Below the pieces are notes generated by a model, which was not told the DNA's origin, did no database searches, and worked only from the letters and a program-made list of their open reading frames with translations. Shown here in pieces: positions 24,601 to 39,600 of a stretch of 64,000 nt of DNA (within the stretch, counting starts at the first letter, position 1; every line of letters starts with the position of its first letter). The stretch spans positions 1,364,001 to 1,428,000 of the forward strand of contig NC_088320.1 in assembly GCF_910592395.1 (NCBI RefSeq), given 5' to 3'. The stretch comes from Lineus longissimus. Its lineage: Eukaryota > Nemertea > Pilidiophora > Heteronemertea > Lineidae. The translations under genes and the position numbers were made by a program.

Positions 24601-27600
24601 CATCTCAAAATCTTCCAAACATAGAAGAAGAAGAAGAAGAATAATAAAACGCCCAGCTGTCTACTCAATATTTCTGATTTTACCTCAGCATGAGGAAGCT
24701 TCACCTGTTTACATTGACACTGCTGAAACGTGAACACAAGTGGGAACTCTGCCCACAGTATACTCACCTTATAATGATCAACTTGCTTTCATAAGACACC
24801 TCGTCTTTCATAAGACACCTAGTCTTCAAACAATAATCAAGTTATAGGTGCTGAAGTAGTATCAAACTTTCATTAGTGTCGTTAAATGTCAATCACCTGA
24901 GGTCTTTCGATGCGACTTGTTCAATCTGACAAAATTGACTCCCGAGAATACATTCAAGAACAAGAATCAGGAGCAGGCGAACATGCGCACAACTTCTCCA
25001 AAAGGTTTCCCCAGCACCGAAGACACTCATGAGAGGTAGTGTCTGACATGCCTTAACCGAGGTGATTGGAAGCATGAGGTGGTTAAAAATGTTGATAATC
25101 TTCCAACTTTCATTGGTGAAACATGCTTTCTAAAGTTTGATATCAACTTTTATCATCGTCTTCATCAAATTTATGTGTTGTCAGGTTGCAACACGACATA
25201 TTTCCTAACCAGATCTCTTCAGGGCAGCCTAGGAGAACCTCTACTTGAACAATAAGCTTTGTCTACATTGAGTGTCTAGCAAAAATTTGTCTATATTGAG
25301 TGTTTTTTTACTTCCGTAAGTGCATCTTCACTTCCGGCAATGTGGAGACCTAAGTCATCACGAGTGCAATGGAATAATAAGTCTTTTTTTAATGGTGAAC
25401 TACCAATATCAGAGCTTGTATGACATGATAGTTTATTCTTAATGGCATGAAGCTGTTAAGGGGCACTCTCACATTACTTTTCAACATAAACAGAGCCAAT
25501 GCAATGCTTTTTTCTAATGGTAAAATATCAAACATGTCACCTCCGCAAGCAAATTGAACTGCTCCATTTTCAGCCGGCCCTTGTTGAACAACAAATAACA
25601 TTATTCACATACTGGGCCTAAAAGTTAGGATAGTCAGATATGTCCAATATCTGATAAGTTCTTTAGATATCTTTGGATAAATCAAACTTGACTTTCCAGT
25701 CTTGCTTTGGAATAGTTTGATGTTTGAGCAGTCAAAGAGGGGATAGTATGATCAAGACAGTATGTGGTAGAAGGAGGGCTGTTTGAAATGCATGTTTTTG
25801 AAGACTTTGGATAAACCTTGTTGTGTTTTGGACCACTCTTCAATGCAATCTGATAAATTTGCCATTCAGAACGCCAGTTTTTTATCAAGAGAGAGAACTA
25901 ACAGACTTTGATATTCTACAGGGTTGTTAGCTGAACTGCTTTCAAAGCCAAGTTGTCAAGTTTTGGCCAAGCATACAGGAGATTCAGATCGGACCGAAAT
26001 TCAGAGTCAGAGGTCACCTGACCTGGGGGGTTATGTGTACAAAGTTTTGAGTTCACAGCCCTACAGGTTGAGAAACATGCCACTGTTTTTGAAACAGGAT
26101 ACAGACCACGAAGGACGACCGACGACAGATGATGGATGACAATGGACAACGGACACTGGGGTGCTGTATAGTCTCCCCTACGGTGAGCCAATAAGTGCAG
26201 CCGGCTACTGGTGACAGAGCCTCTCATGGGATATGAAGACAGGAAGATGATCATCAAGAATAAATGGGTTTTATTATCGATAAAGCCACCAATTTGCGAT
26301 GACAAATGAAACCTGATATCCTGAAGTTATATCGTCTTCAGCCACTAACGGAATGAGATTGTGTGGCGGCAGCAATTGGCCGAGTGCACACAGTGCTGTT
26401 TTCTGTTTTAATTCATGGAATATGAGCAGAACGTGAGAAACTGTACCTGGGGAATTTGAATTTTTATCAAATATGCTAACGGCTTTGCCTAATGTTTGAG
26501 TACCAGGCAATGTTGGCTATGTAATCAGGAGAACATACTGAAAGCGTTTCACAACTTTCGTGTGATGTCATTGCTAATACTGGTCACACAATGGTTGGTC
26601 ACAGTGCTTCATCTTCTCATGACTTCATCTGTAAGGTGGAACCATTTCCTTGCTGTTCTCGGAAAGCTGCTGTGTCTCCCGTAGCCTGTAGATGCTCGGG
26701 GAATGAGGAGGTTTCTTGTTTCATCTCGATGATGTTCACTTCACTTTGGTAAGGTGTCTGTAAGTTGCTAACATAACTTTTAATCAAAATCCTCCAAATC
26801 CTGCATGCAGGAAAAACTCAATCTTTGAAGTCACTTCCAAACTACTGCTCACGTAAAGCATTTCCAGAAAAATTGTTTTTGACATTTAAAATTCTCATAG
26901 CACCAAAAAACATATCATCTCATCAAAACAGCATTCTTTTAGCTTAAAAATTGATAGAGTCTGACGCCCCCAAGTGATGTTTTGCCAACACGTGCCAACC
27001 AACAAAATGAGATTATGTGTCAACACCAATTTTCGGAATCCACGTGGAATTTGAGTGGGATTGGCCAGTAAATCATCATCAAAATGCATGTGGCTCAAAG
27101 GAGGTGCCAACAACGTGTCTTAGGTTCATAATCCATCCAATCTGGTGACAACAGCCATCTTTTCATTCTCTATTTTCGGCATTTATTTTATACAAGCTTG
27201 CTCTGACCATTTTTATTTATTGTGACGATGGGCAAGTTTTAAAAAGTGAAAAATCTACTCAACTGATATCTTTGAAAATTGTTTTAGTTGATGTAATTGA
27301 GGAGAACATCATTACACAATGGAACAGACATCAGACATTTTTCATCATATCAGTCCCTGTTGCAGTTGTGCAAAGACCCCATCACAGGATAGTGCCTGAA
27401 GACCGCCAACGTATAATCACCGAAGAGAAAAAGACGATGCAATAACACGAGAATCAAGCAATGATAAGCTTTCAATCATGCCTGTTCTAGGGGCCACCAG
27501 AGGTCATGTTTGAGTGAGAGTCTTGCCGTCGGCGGGGAGTCATCAAGATTGTGCGGTAATGGAACATTTGTTTCTACAAGATTTTTATCGTGATGTAGCG

Positions 27601-30600
27601 TTGGATAGCTGATTGCTATCCGTGTATTTGAATTAGAGGTGCTTTTAGCAGGTTTTCATCATAATCTTCATCAACATCATCTTCTATTTAGCATCATCAC
27701 GATTCATCACTCAGAACGCCAGCGACGCTTGACAAATTCTTTGCCATCGAGGAGTTATATCACCAAGAGCAAGTCTTCATGGTGCCCAGCCATCATGGTT
27801 AAGATACTTTCACTCAAATGATATCAAATTAGTATTTTTATTCTGATCATGAGAAAAAGACCATATTTTGTTGAGCACAATACGCCTGCCATCTAATTCA
27901 AAGTTAGCTGTCATGTTCGGCAATCTTTTTAATTAGCGCCAGCAAACTGTAAATTGCACATTCTGAGATTCGTGCTGTTCTAGCACAGCTTTTGGCAAAT
28001 TTTGAAATGAAAAGATTTTTTCAAGGTTTCAAATGGATATTGTGAGGTCTTATTATCTGTGACGTTGAGCCTTTCACAAGCTACATCTATGTTTGATGAG
28101 AGGGGTGGGGGGGGGGGGGCAAATGGCCAAACAGCCCACCCTGATGTATGTTACTCTGTTTCTTGAACATGCAAAATTATTTGATCAGAGGGAAAAGTGA
28201 TCGTTTCATTGTCTTAGTTGTTCCATTGTCTTGGTTGTTCCATTGTCTTGGTTGTTCCATTGTCTTGGTTGTTCCATTGTCTTGGTTGTTCCATTGTCTT
28301 GGTTGTACCATTGTCTTGGTTGTTCCATTGTCTTGGTTGTTCCATTGCCTTTGTTGTTCCATTGTCTTTATTGTTCCTTTGTCCTTACTGGAGCACAGTC
28401 AGCGTGTGACCTTTACTAAATCTCCTGCTTCCCTATTTACGAGGCCAAACCAGCTCTAATGCAATTAGTGAACATATAGATTTTAATCAAATGCGTGGGC
28501 CAAGTCATCCTCTCCAGACTAACACTGACAGATTTCAGTTGACATTTCCCCGAGATAACAATGAAGACAAATAACACACAAATTCCATCATCACAACTTA
28601 TATTGTCAAATATTAATCTCTATATTCTGCATTTAAAGGGCATGTCATGAGTTATGTCAGGGAGATACTCATCAGGTCACCGCAAGTCTATGGCTATAGC
28701 TGGGTGCTATCGGTACGACACAGTAACTACTAAATGTGACCCGCTCTACCAAAACTAGGTGCTTGTCGCATCTGAACTTGCCAGGTTGATACGGACTTGT
28801 TGTTCATTTCCCTATTGTAGACCTTTTGTGAAATGTGACCAAATCAGTTTGTAATAGATTTCACAAAAGGTCTACAATAGGGAAATGAACAACAAGTCCG
28901 TATCAACCTGTCAATTTCAGATGCGACAAGCGCCTAGTTTTGGTAGAGCGAGTCACAAATGTAGTCAACAAAATCCACAGAGTCTATCATCATATTGACT
29001 CTGTTCAAATCAGTCTGCAAGTCCATCTAGATTATGTGAAAAGTGGCAGAGTTGATAAAATCACTTCAAACACATGACCGCAAATTATGGTTACTAAAGT
29101 CTTTCGTAGTGCACTTGGCGATTATATCAAACAAACCACTTCTTTAATGATGGTTTGCTCAGACGTAAACATCCAGGTTGGAAGGGGGGCAGAAGTTGAT
29201 GTTAGGTCTTGCAAGACACTACAGATATAATAAATCAAGACTGTGTGACAACCTCCGACAAGTTTAGACAGCATTTCAGGCTGACAGGTCACCTTCCCAA
29301 CATTCCAAATACATGAATATCCTGGTTTCAGAACTCTTGTTGTGAACATTTTCAATAATTCAGATTTTTGAACAAACGCGTTGCAGATTATATCCCATGA
29401 AACACCGAGCACATGGGATTCGTCAAATCCCCAATAACCCTAGTTGACATCAGATCGAAACAGAACTAAGCCGCCCCTCATCATAGATTAAAACACAATT
29501 GATCCTTTCCTTGTTAAACCTAATTCATTTGTTTCTTAATCCAACCACATCGGGATTAACAGCAGGCGTGTCAATTAAGACACTTGTCAATAATTGAATT
29601 GAATGAAGTTGTTTTTGGAAAGCTGAAAGTGCAGGGAAGCTCTATTTTGAAAAAATTTGGACCCAACGAATGAGTTCACAGGGATATGAAGAAGGGGGTT
29701 TGCAATCAGATGGGTGAATGTAAAGGCCAACATCGAAGATAGATTATAGTCTATGTCCTTGAAAAGAAAAGTACTTACAGTCCAATTAAAGGTTTTTGTG
29801 TTTTTGTTTTCCCCTCGTCTGGTTTAAGTTGACTCAGAAGTATTCCAGGAGGCAATTTGCAACTGATGGTTTGACATCCAGCTTGTTAAAGACTCTGGTT
29901 TGAATTGTAAGAGTATTGCTAACGATCATTACTACAGCAGCCGAGTCTCACAGACAAATAATTGTCTATGTTGGCGCGGTTGTTTTGCGGTGATCAATTA
30001 GGGATCTTGCAGTTTGAAGAAACCTTGGCTTTGTCTTTGTCCTGGTGTTTGAATGGGTGTTGTTTGATAGATTCAAGGCAAAGTAGTTAAACATGTCAAA
30101 GCAGAGTTCTACAGGAAGTAGTCTTGGCTTGCGGTGGATTTACGGTGGACGAGGGATGTGATTGGTTGTATTTTGTAGCTGCAGATCAAGGAGGATATAT
30201 TCTGACAATGATTTGGCTATTCAATCGCAAGTGCATCCGCTGGTCAACTGGTGGTGACAAGAAATACCACTGACCACACCCGTAGATTCTGTGGCTAAGA
30301 ACGAAAGGCATTTTCTTTTAAACACCAAGGGTTGTGTTGTTTCTGTGTACTTTTCCTGAACTGGCACTCACTTACAAAAGGTCAAATAGCAGGCCTACAT
30401 TTATTTTCAAGAAAGACGTGCAATCTTGATCTTTATGAAAAGAACCTATCACCAGAAAACCTATAACCTTTGCAATTTCTCATTTTCTAACTACGGTACT
30501 CGAAGAGTTGTCAGCTAAATATCTTATGGCCGATTATCATGTCCAAATTGATGCAACCAAGAGATCACGACAACAGCAGAGTTATTAACTAGCATCCAAC

Positions 30601-33600
30601 GATTTTTGCTGTTTTTAAAATTTGTTATTGGAGCAACTCCCATCAAGTTACATGCCACATTATGCATCATTTTCATCAATCACGTCAAGGAAACACTTCC
30701 AGCATCTTCGACTGTTCTTCAACTAAAAGAAGAGAAGGAATTAGACAAGATGAAATAAGCTCAACAGACTAATAAAGCTAGACCCTCAGCACTTTGGGAA
30801 ATGAAACAAATTTCAACCCTTCCACCTCACGAAACCCCTCTGGCATACCCAGACTGCATACCCAATCAGCTTTAATGGTAATAACAATGATCGGCCTCAC
30901 AAAACTCATGACCACTGATGGAATAATATCGTTATGGCATGATGGGTGGCGTTAAATGCTTGAGGAGATTCAAGACGATGGTCAAGACGCTGTGTTCCTC
31001 CTTGGCATTCATGTTGATTTTGTAGTCTTTTATGAAGCGGTCTTAGATCGCCGACAGCAGAGCACATGAAACATTTCACTTACAAAGTCAACATGACATC
31101 GCAGACACCTCGACACTAAGTAAAATTTAAAAGGAAGGTCTAATGTCATGCAGAAGTCTGAAAGCATTTTGCATGCGATATATGATAGCTGAGGTGAAAT
31201 TTTTTTAGATAACCAACACTTTTTAAAAAGGTAGTCTATTAAATAATTGCAGATTTCTGTAGCAGACAAGTAACACTGCACGCAAGCTGAGTATTGGGTT
31301 TCGGAAGTGTCTGAAATCATCTCCATCGTTTTTTGGGTTGTTTTCTGCACTTTTCTGATATAGATACTAAAAGTATTATATGTAATGTCAAGCTGATATC
31401 AGTTTTCATTCTGCTCTGCCCTGCTAACAGAAGGACAGATGCCGACAGACTGACTGACGAATGTTTACGGGGGAGATTTTATTTGACAATTTGGCAGGGT
31501 AAACTAAAAGACGAGCCTGCATCAGTTCAAGTGAGGCATTTGAAATCCACAATAATCAAATCGACATGGAAATCTTGTTTGAGAAAAAGTCAGCAGGATT
31601 TCACGAGCACACTTGTCAAGGGAAAGAGAGGCAGGTGAGATGATATGATTAGTCTCATCAAAAGAAAATAGATAGTTTGAAGATGTTGCACAATGAATAT
31701 CTCAAATACCTGTCTCTTAAACCATGTCGGATGTCTTTTAAACCATCCTTCAAAGTAAAGAAATTGAACTGGAACCATTTTGTTGTCTTTTTGAACTGAG
31801 ACTGAGGTATCATATCATGAAGACAGTTTAGAAACCCTCCCTATTGGGGACACTGCTTTTGATTCAGAATAACCACTTCTATTCAACTTGACATCTGTAA
31901 GCAGGAAATCCTCCCTTACGGATGGCATTTGTCAGTCAGGTTCTACTGGTTTAACAACTTTTTTTAGTCCAACTAAAAATATTGTATCACCTGTTCTAAA
32001 AAGATGGTGTTGTGGCATACTTCCTTTCTGATATTATTCACCTTGATCAATACAGCAACTTCCTATCCACAGAAGATTGAGGTAAGAGTTTGAATGACTT
32101 GTCCTGAGCTTTGAAAGAGGACAAACACTTCATCATAACACGGTAAAGCAGTCAAAAAGGAGAATCAATCGAAACCTCAAATATGAAAATCGGCGATTTT
32201 ATATAAAGAGTCCTCGAGAATGGCTTCTGTATACAATAACAAGGTGTTAACTATCATTACATTATCATTGTTAACCCATTCAAAAAGCACACAATTTCAG
32301 ATAACTGGAAAATGGTAGGCTGTTTTTTCAATCTCGCTGAGCCAGTTCTGCCTCAGTTGATAATATGTCTGTCCTTAGAGGGACTGATGGCTTTCAACCT
32401 GAACAATCTCAGCCAAGATTTCGTACGACGGACTTCACTTTTTCCCGATGATTCATTATTTGGCTTTGCAAGGTTAATAAGCAATGACATCCAATTATCC
32501 TTGGTATACCCAATGGTGAAGAAGATAGTAGGAAGTTACCAATCCAATAGGAAAGATGACCAGAATGGTTTTTGCTTATTTCAGATTCTGCTTCGGTTAT
32601 TTGCCAACCCAAACAGTATTTTTTTTTACCCTTTAGGACTCCTTCTAAAATATCTCCGACAGTTTGAATGATGGGATCGTGAATCCATCACCAAACCACA
32701 TTTAGCTTTAGTGTTGGCAGCAAATGACCACCGCACTCAGTTGATGGAAGAATCATTAAATCTTTCAGGAATTATATTCATGGTTGTGCGTTATACATGC
32801 CATCACACCTGACAAAGGCGTTCAAAACTTCCATCGTTATTTCATCCCAAACATCTTGGTATCAATGGAATTTAATGAAAAGGCCAGGGGCCATTGTGCT
32901 CACCGTTTATGGTGACCAAGCGGCATACTGTCTCTCCAAAGCACAGGCAACTGCATTAAGAGATGGCTCGTCATTGTGGTTCAGCATAGCAGAGTGCTGG
33001 TGTTCACTATAGATTTTGTAGAGTAATCACTTGGCATTAGATGTTCATCCCTTTTTGAACACCTGCATGAGCTGTCAGTCAATCTAAATGATTAACAAGG
33101 CCGATTTATGAAAATAATGTTTATTTATCTTAAAGAACATTGAACATGTTGAAAGAGAATCACAGTAAATATAAAATCAAAAAATGATACTTGTATTATG
33201 AATACTCATGTGGTGTTGATTAGGTTACATGTATGTAAGTGAATCGAAACATGGAATAAAAAATGATTTCCAAGATAGCCACCTAATGATATGGCACCAA
33301 ATAAATAAAAAATCAAGAAAATGTAAGGTACAAGTCAGAAAAGACAAAAGTGAAAAGATAAAAAAAATAATAAAATAAAAAAAATATTTTTGGCCGTCCT
33401 TGACCGGGGTTTGAACTCACGACCTTTGGATTGCCACAACACGAAAAACACGAAACATGCAATTTCGGCCATATCTGTGTCTGCGTTGTGACCTCTGTGA
33501 CCTTGACAAGTAGGTCAAATTAAAAACCCATATGATATATGATGTATCCTTGCTATGAGTACCTACCACAAAAGTTTTATCGAAAACAAGTCATTAAGCG

Positions 33601-36600
33601 AGATATCACACTTTTTAGATATCCACATTCGACCCCCTGGTGGCCAAATTGAGAATCAGATCGGACCGATATTCAGCACAAGACGTTATCTGATATAGGG
33701 GGTTATATGTACCAAGTTTCAAGTTCATAGCTGTGGCGGTTGAGAAACGTGCCATAGTTACACTGAAACAGCCAATTTATGCCATTTGACCTCTGCAACC
33801 TTGAAAAGTAGGTCAAATTAAAAACCCGTACGATATATGATGTATCCTTGCTATTAGTACCCACCACGAAAGTTTTATTGAAAACAAGTTATTGATAAGC
33901 GAATTATCACACTTTTTAGGTATCCACATTCGGCCCCCTGGTGGCCAAGTTGAGAATCAGATCAGACCGAAATTCAGCACCAGAGGTTATCTGGTATAGG
34001 GGGTTATATGTACTAAGTTTCAAGTTCATAGCTGTGGAGGTTGAAAAACGTGCCATAGTTACACTGAAACAGCCAATTTACGCCATTTGACCTCTGTGAC
34101 CTTGAAAAGTAGGTCAAATTAAAAACCCGTATGATATATGATGTACCCTTGCTATGAGTACCTACCACAAAAATTTCATTCCAAACAAGTTATTAATAAG
34201 CGAGATATCACACTTTTTAGATATCTACATTCGGCCCCCTGGTGGCCAAATTAAGAATCAGATCGGACCGAAATTTAGTGTCACAGGTCATCTGACCAAG
34301 GGAGTCCTGTGTACAAAGTTACAAGTTCATAGGCTTAGCGGTTAAGAAACGTGCCACTGTTTTTGAAACAGGATACGACGACGGACGACGACGGACGACG
34401 ACGGACGACGGACACTGCGGTGTTGTATAGACTCCCCTACGGTGAGCCAAAAAGCCAACAGAGGCCACAACAAATGGGGTGCGTGACAAGCCTCGACTCT
34501 GAAGAGATGGCATGTTGGTATCACAGGTTAAGTCTTCTTCAAGCATTCGTCACATGGGAGTTAGTCATGGGATCAAATCTGCTGACGCAGGAGACGAATT
34601 TTCCTTTTTTCTTACAGTGTTGATTATATTGTGTTCTGGTTCTTAATCCCGAGCCATTGGCAGTAGAAATTCTGGTTGAACAGTCTCAATAGGCAATGCA
34701 ATGTTAGGCTCTCATGATGGCATTTCAAAGAAACAATCCGTATGGGAACTGTTCATGGTCGGGGGTTGAGGGTTTTGTAACCAAGGAATGTACATTTGTA
34801 ATCAGTGAATGTACACTTTCCATTTCTTCACTGAATGTACATTTCCAAATGAACAGCACCTCCAAGTCAATTTGTAAGGAAGTCATTACACCTATTGTAG
34901 GAAAAATCTGCTAAGACCACTCTTGGGAACTGAAAATCAGGTGTTATACAGCTCATCACAATATACTAATTGACGTTCAATAGAAATCAACGCAATCGGT
35001 CTTTTGTACTGTCTTCTTTTCAAAAGATCATGCCAGCTGATATGATTTGTCCATTAGTACGATTTTTCCATAAGTAAATTGGGTAATCTTTATGAACGAG
35101 TGTCTTATCCTGGGAAAGTAACTAGGTTCCCTTATGGCCTTCATCCCCATGTGGCAATTTGACTTGACTGAAGTGAAGGTGGGAGAGTTTTGAGATGATG
35201 TAGAGCTGGCATGTTACATCGGTCCTGTGTATAGTGCACTGCAGATAGGCACCTGTATGTTGGTAGAATGCCTGTGTACATGAGGAATGTTCCCATCCAA
35301 AAGTGCAACACGACTGACCTTCAGGGTTGACCATAACAACCATTTTGGCTAGAATATCAAATCCTAAAGTAATTAGAACAAAGCGAATGCTAGGATTTCA
35401 AGCTCTAGCAAAAATGATGGTAAAATATGGTCAACCCTATTCACAATGTGCTAGAGCCTTCCTCAAGAAAACAATCACATTTGTGAGAGTCAATCACTCG
35501 AAGGGGGTTCTCATCATAGTGGGCACAGAAACATTGAGCAATATTACTGATTACACTGTAAAAAAGACTGACATCATCCGGTAAAAGCTGACAAGATCAT
35601 TAAAAAAGATGTGAATGACGCTTTTTGTAACAATGCTTCTGATATTTTTGGCTCCCGCCTGTTTGTATAGAACATTCAGGAACCCCACCTCCATGAACAT
35701 CTCCAGGCTACACTAGCCTAACAGTGGCATTAATAATAGAATTGGTTCCCTTTTGAACATGTTAAATGTCAACAGCCGCTCATTTGGGGAGGATTGAGGC
35801 CTACCAAATAATGTCAGGTCTGTTTACATCAGATAGTGGAGATACAACAAGAAATAATCATGGACAAATGTACCTAATGGCTTCATCTCTGTGGACTCTA
35901 CCAGCATTCGTCCAGTTTTTGTGCACACTTTCCTGAGAGAAGACATTCTCTTCATAGCTGTCACAGGACTAGCCTAACTTGGGCCTCCATGATAATCACA
36001 CTTGAAGGGGACACATTTGAGTCACAGGGAAGCTTTTCATATAGTAAAGCTGCATCAATGATTCAAGCAGGTTCGAGTCCGCTTATTTCCAGGAACACAG
36101 GGAGTTCTATGACATCAACTTTCCTATATCAATAACCCTGTTTTACCCTTTGTTAAAAAACTACATGAGTCAAACATATTGGCATGAAGTTTTGACATTT
36201 GATTGAAAGCATGCAAGGTAACAGTATGAACTGCCATTTTACATGAAGTAATATCATCGATCATATCTTGTTTTTTTACAAAAAATATGCGATAACAATC
36301 GTTGCCTTTGTAGGAGGGCAGCTGTCTGGATACCGCAGATCATCAATCACTTACTGGCCACTGACAAATTGGCTGGGCATAGACTGAATGGAGGGCTGCA
36401 GCCAACTTGATAATCCAAGCTGTGGTCGTTCAGATACGATTCCCTGATTCAGAAGTTCTTCGAGGAAAACACAAAACACAGACCCTGATAGGGAAGGGTA
36501 AAATCATTAAACACTTCACTTTGAAGACTCAAATACGACTGTTCCAAATTGTTTTTGATTGAAAATAAAGTGGCACGAAAACTAAATTCGACCCCTCGAC

Positions 36601-39600
36601 CTCACCCATTCCTTCAAGACATCCAAGGCAATTTCAATGCAAATTAAGAGCCTACAGCGAAAATACATCTTTTCATTTTTGTAAATTTTGTGAAATTTAT
36701 ATATGTTATTCATGGTTTTTAGATTGGAAGTACCTGCTTGAGGATTATAAAACCATCTTCTCATTGTATCACATTCAGCAGGGAAATGAATATCATGTTC
36801 AAAGCTTCTTATGGGAAGGTAATTACTGTGACTAGTTGTAACTTGCAGGACAATGGCAAATGTGAAGTTGAGTTATTTTGATGCTGTGACGACAGCTCTG
36901 ATGTCAAATTCAAGTAGAGTTTGATGTCAAGATGTGGCGATCGTGACTCGGACTCCTGCTTATACCAGAGTTGATGCTACCCATTGTAGGATAGTATTGC
37001 CATCTGACAATCCAAACTATGCAAGGATTTGTTTCAGGACTGCCACTTGAAACGTGAAACAACTGCATCAGAGCAAAAACGTATCAAAGGTGGGTAAACC
37101 CTCGTAGGACCATCGCAATTACTGCCACAGTTGTCACAAACAACAGAAATACTAAACAGCGACACAATTGCCCATTTCTTCTTTTTGGTTCCACTTTCAA
37201 ATTGGTGCACGGTTCTGATTGAGTGAGAATAAGGTGTCTACAGTCTCTCTAGGTACCAGTTGAGAAAGAGAAACATTGTGCTGTCCACATGAAGTGAAGG
37301 TTATCACGGGTCTAGTTATGCCTTACGGCGAAAGCTATTCACTTTGGTTCCTGTTACAACTGGCCTTTTGGATGAGATGAGACAAGATACTAATTGGAAA
37401 ATTACCACTTGCAGATTGTCCTATCTTAGTTTTCAAACTCTGAAATCAGAGAATTTGCTTGAACATTATAACTAGTGTACACCTGATTGCGTTGGGTGAC
37501 CTCAAATTACATCTATTATGTTTTTCTAAAAGGGGAACACAACAAATTACTGCAAAAGGTGAAGATTATCCAACCTGAATTTTATCTCAAAAATATTTCT
37601 CTAATTTTCTTTGAAAACGGATGAAACAGAAAGGTGATTTCACCGGCATAACTAAAGATGTGATAAGAAAATATAACCATATAAAGTCGTTTTATTCACG
37701 CTCGGTATCACAATTTTTGGAAGATGCTTAAGAAACCTGATTCAAAAAGCTCAACATCAATTCTGTACACATGAGGAGAAGACTCATTGAGTCGGAAAAT
37801 TCCGGAGGATTTTAGAAATACATTCAATATATCTATAGCCTCAGGTGTTTAAAATTTAAAGAGAACCTACAGATGTCTTCCAGATATCAATAAAGGTTAT
37901 TCAAAAGTATATCTGATGGGTGGGTACATCAGTTAAAACATGGTGAATTCAGTTACCGGAAATGACACGTCAGACGCTACCTCATAAAAAGTGTCAAAAT
38001 ATCAACTTGTCTAAGCACCACCTTCTCTGAAAGACACTACAGTCCTAAGACTCGGCTGTAAACTATTGGCACAGACACATGTCTTCTGATCCCAAGACCA
38101 CTTGCAGCACCAGAAAGAGACAGTTCCAGTTTGGATTCAGCCTTGACAGTAAAAAATAATGACACCAGTTTGATTCTAATCACAACAACCAAACCATTCG
38201 TGCTCTACGCCACCATTAAAATTCTATTTGCTGCACCAAACTGAAGAGACAAATTTCTGTCAATTCTTTTTCTGAGCACGCATTAACTTTAAGTTAAAAT
38301 GGTTCAATGGCACTGATTTGAAAATGGACTGTATCTGTGCTGTTCGTTGAGGCGAAAAGGCAAAATAACATGATTGGTGCGAACATGTGAGGTATCAGCA
38401 AATCACTGAGTCACTGATGAGCGAGGCACTTCTCAGCCAGGGGCAGATCACATGAGGTGAGGCAATTCTCACCACGAAAGATGACAAATGGCAATGCCAA
38501 ACATACTTTTTTAGCTTTCTTCTTGCCTTGGCTATGTGGATATGTCACAAACTCTGATTTTCTTCTCAAATGAAGAATAAGGTTGTGATTCTCACTGTTT
38601 TTATAAAGAAGCTCCTGATCAACAGTACCAGGAGAAATTTGAGAAAAATTAACATATATTTGGACAGCCATGCCAAGACAATTAGAACAAGACCTTTTAT
38701 CAAACCTGCTTAACTGCTTTTCTTATGACAAATTTCCAGCGAATAAACTACAACAGATTTCAAACAGCAGCAATCAAATGATATCCTCTCATATCTTTAT
38801 TAGTGACACCTTCCTCACAGGGACACCAGGGACCCTATGTCACCCCCTGGCAGTGTGATAACGCTATTTACACCACAAACCCTTGCCATTTCTTCATTAC
38901 CTGATTTCAGCCACAACTTTTTGAGTTTTCGCCAGAATTGGCTGATGAGGCGAGTAATGCCCAACGGTGGTGAAATCATTTTATTAGCTGGTATCCGCGC
39001 TGAGGGGTTTACAAGATATTCTGATGGCACTCTCATAACAAAATATATTAGGCAAAATTACACAAAGCTGGCTTGGAAATCTGATAGTTTATGCCGTAAC
39101 TGGAAAGTTTGCACTGTAATCTTCGGTCTTTTTTCATCATTTTTCCCGCAGCAGTAGTTTATTTAAGACGAAAATGTGAGGACAAATTTTCAGCATCGCT
39201 TTCAACAAATCTTGCTGTTATGAAGGAGACAGAAACACCTGACCACCATGCGAAATAAAGCATCTCTTCTGTAGTGACTGTTAATCAGAAAAGATGCTGT
39301 CATCTGTAGAAAGTCACGATCAAGCTCCTGACTGATTTATGGGAATAAGAAACCGACTTGTCCAAATGTCACTCACCTAAGAAACTTTAATTAGTTCATT
39401 TCATAAATATTTAGGCTGTGCAAAGGCAAGAGTTTTTCCAAAAAACAGTCCGCACAAGGTTTTAACATACTTGATTATGCTTGAGAAGGAAAGATGCACC
39501 TCACACTCTGAATAAGACACCACTATGGTTACCTCATAAATATTCACAACATTGCTCCAGCTAGAATTAGCAACAAAAAGACAAGGGGGCTTTTTCTGGG

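Noticed and set aside
25916-26305. 129-codon minus frame with LLAHRRG-type residues
   Set aside because: The same residues recur at 34319-34546 because both are copies of the GAC-tail repeat, not of a protein family.
28148-28459. 103-codon plus frame rich in VVPLSWLFHCLGCS repeats
   Set aside because: Generated by the 17-bp minisatellite; the reverse strand is equally open.
32312-32671. 119-codon plus frame in the large intron
   Set aside because: It has no domain, splice flanks or coding-like composition, and a frame of this size is expected by chance in an intron this long.
36060-36095. Isolated GGTTCGAGTCC resembling a tRNA B box
   Set aside because: No A box or cloverleaf can be drawn upstream, so it is not called a tRNA or SINE.
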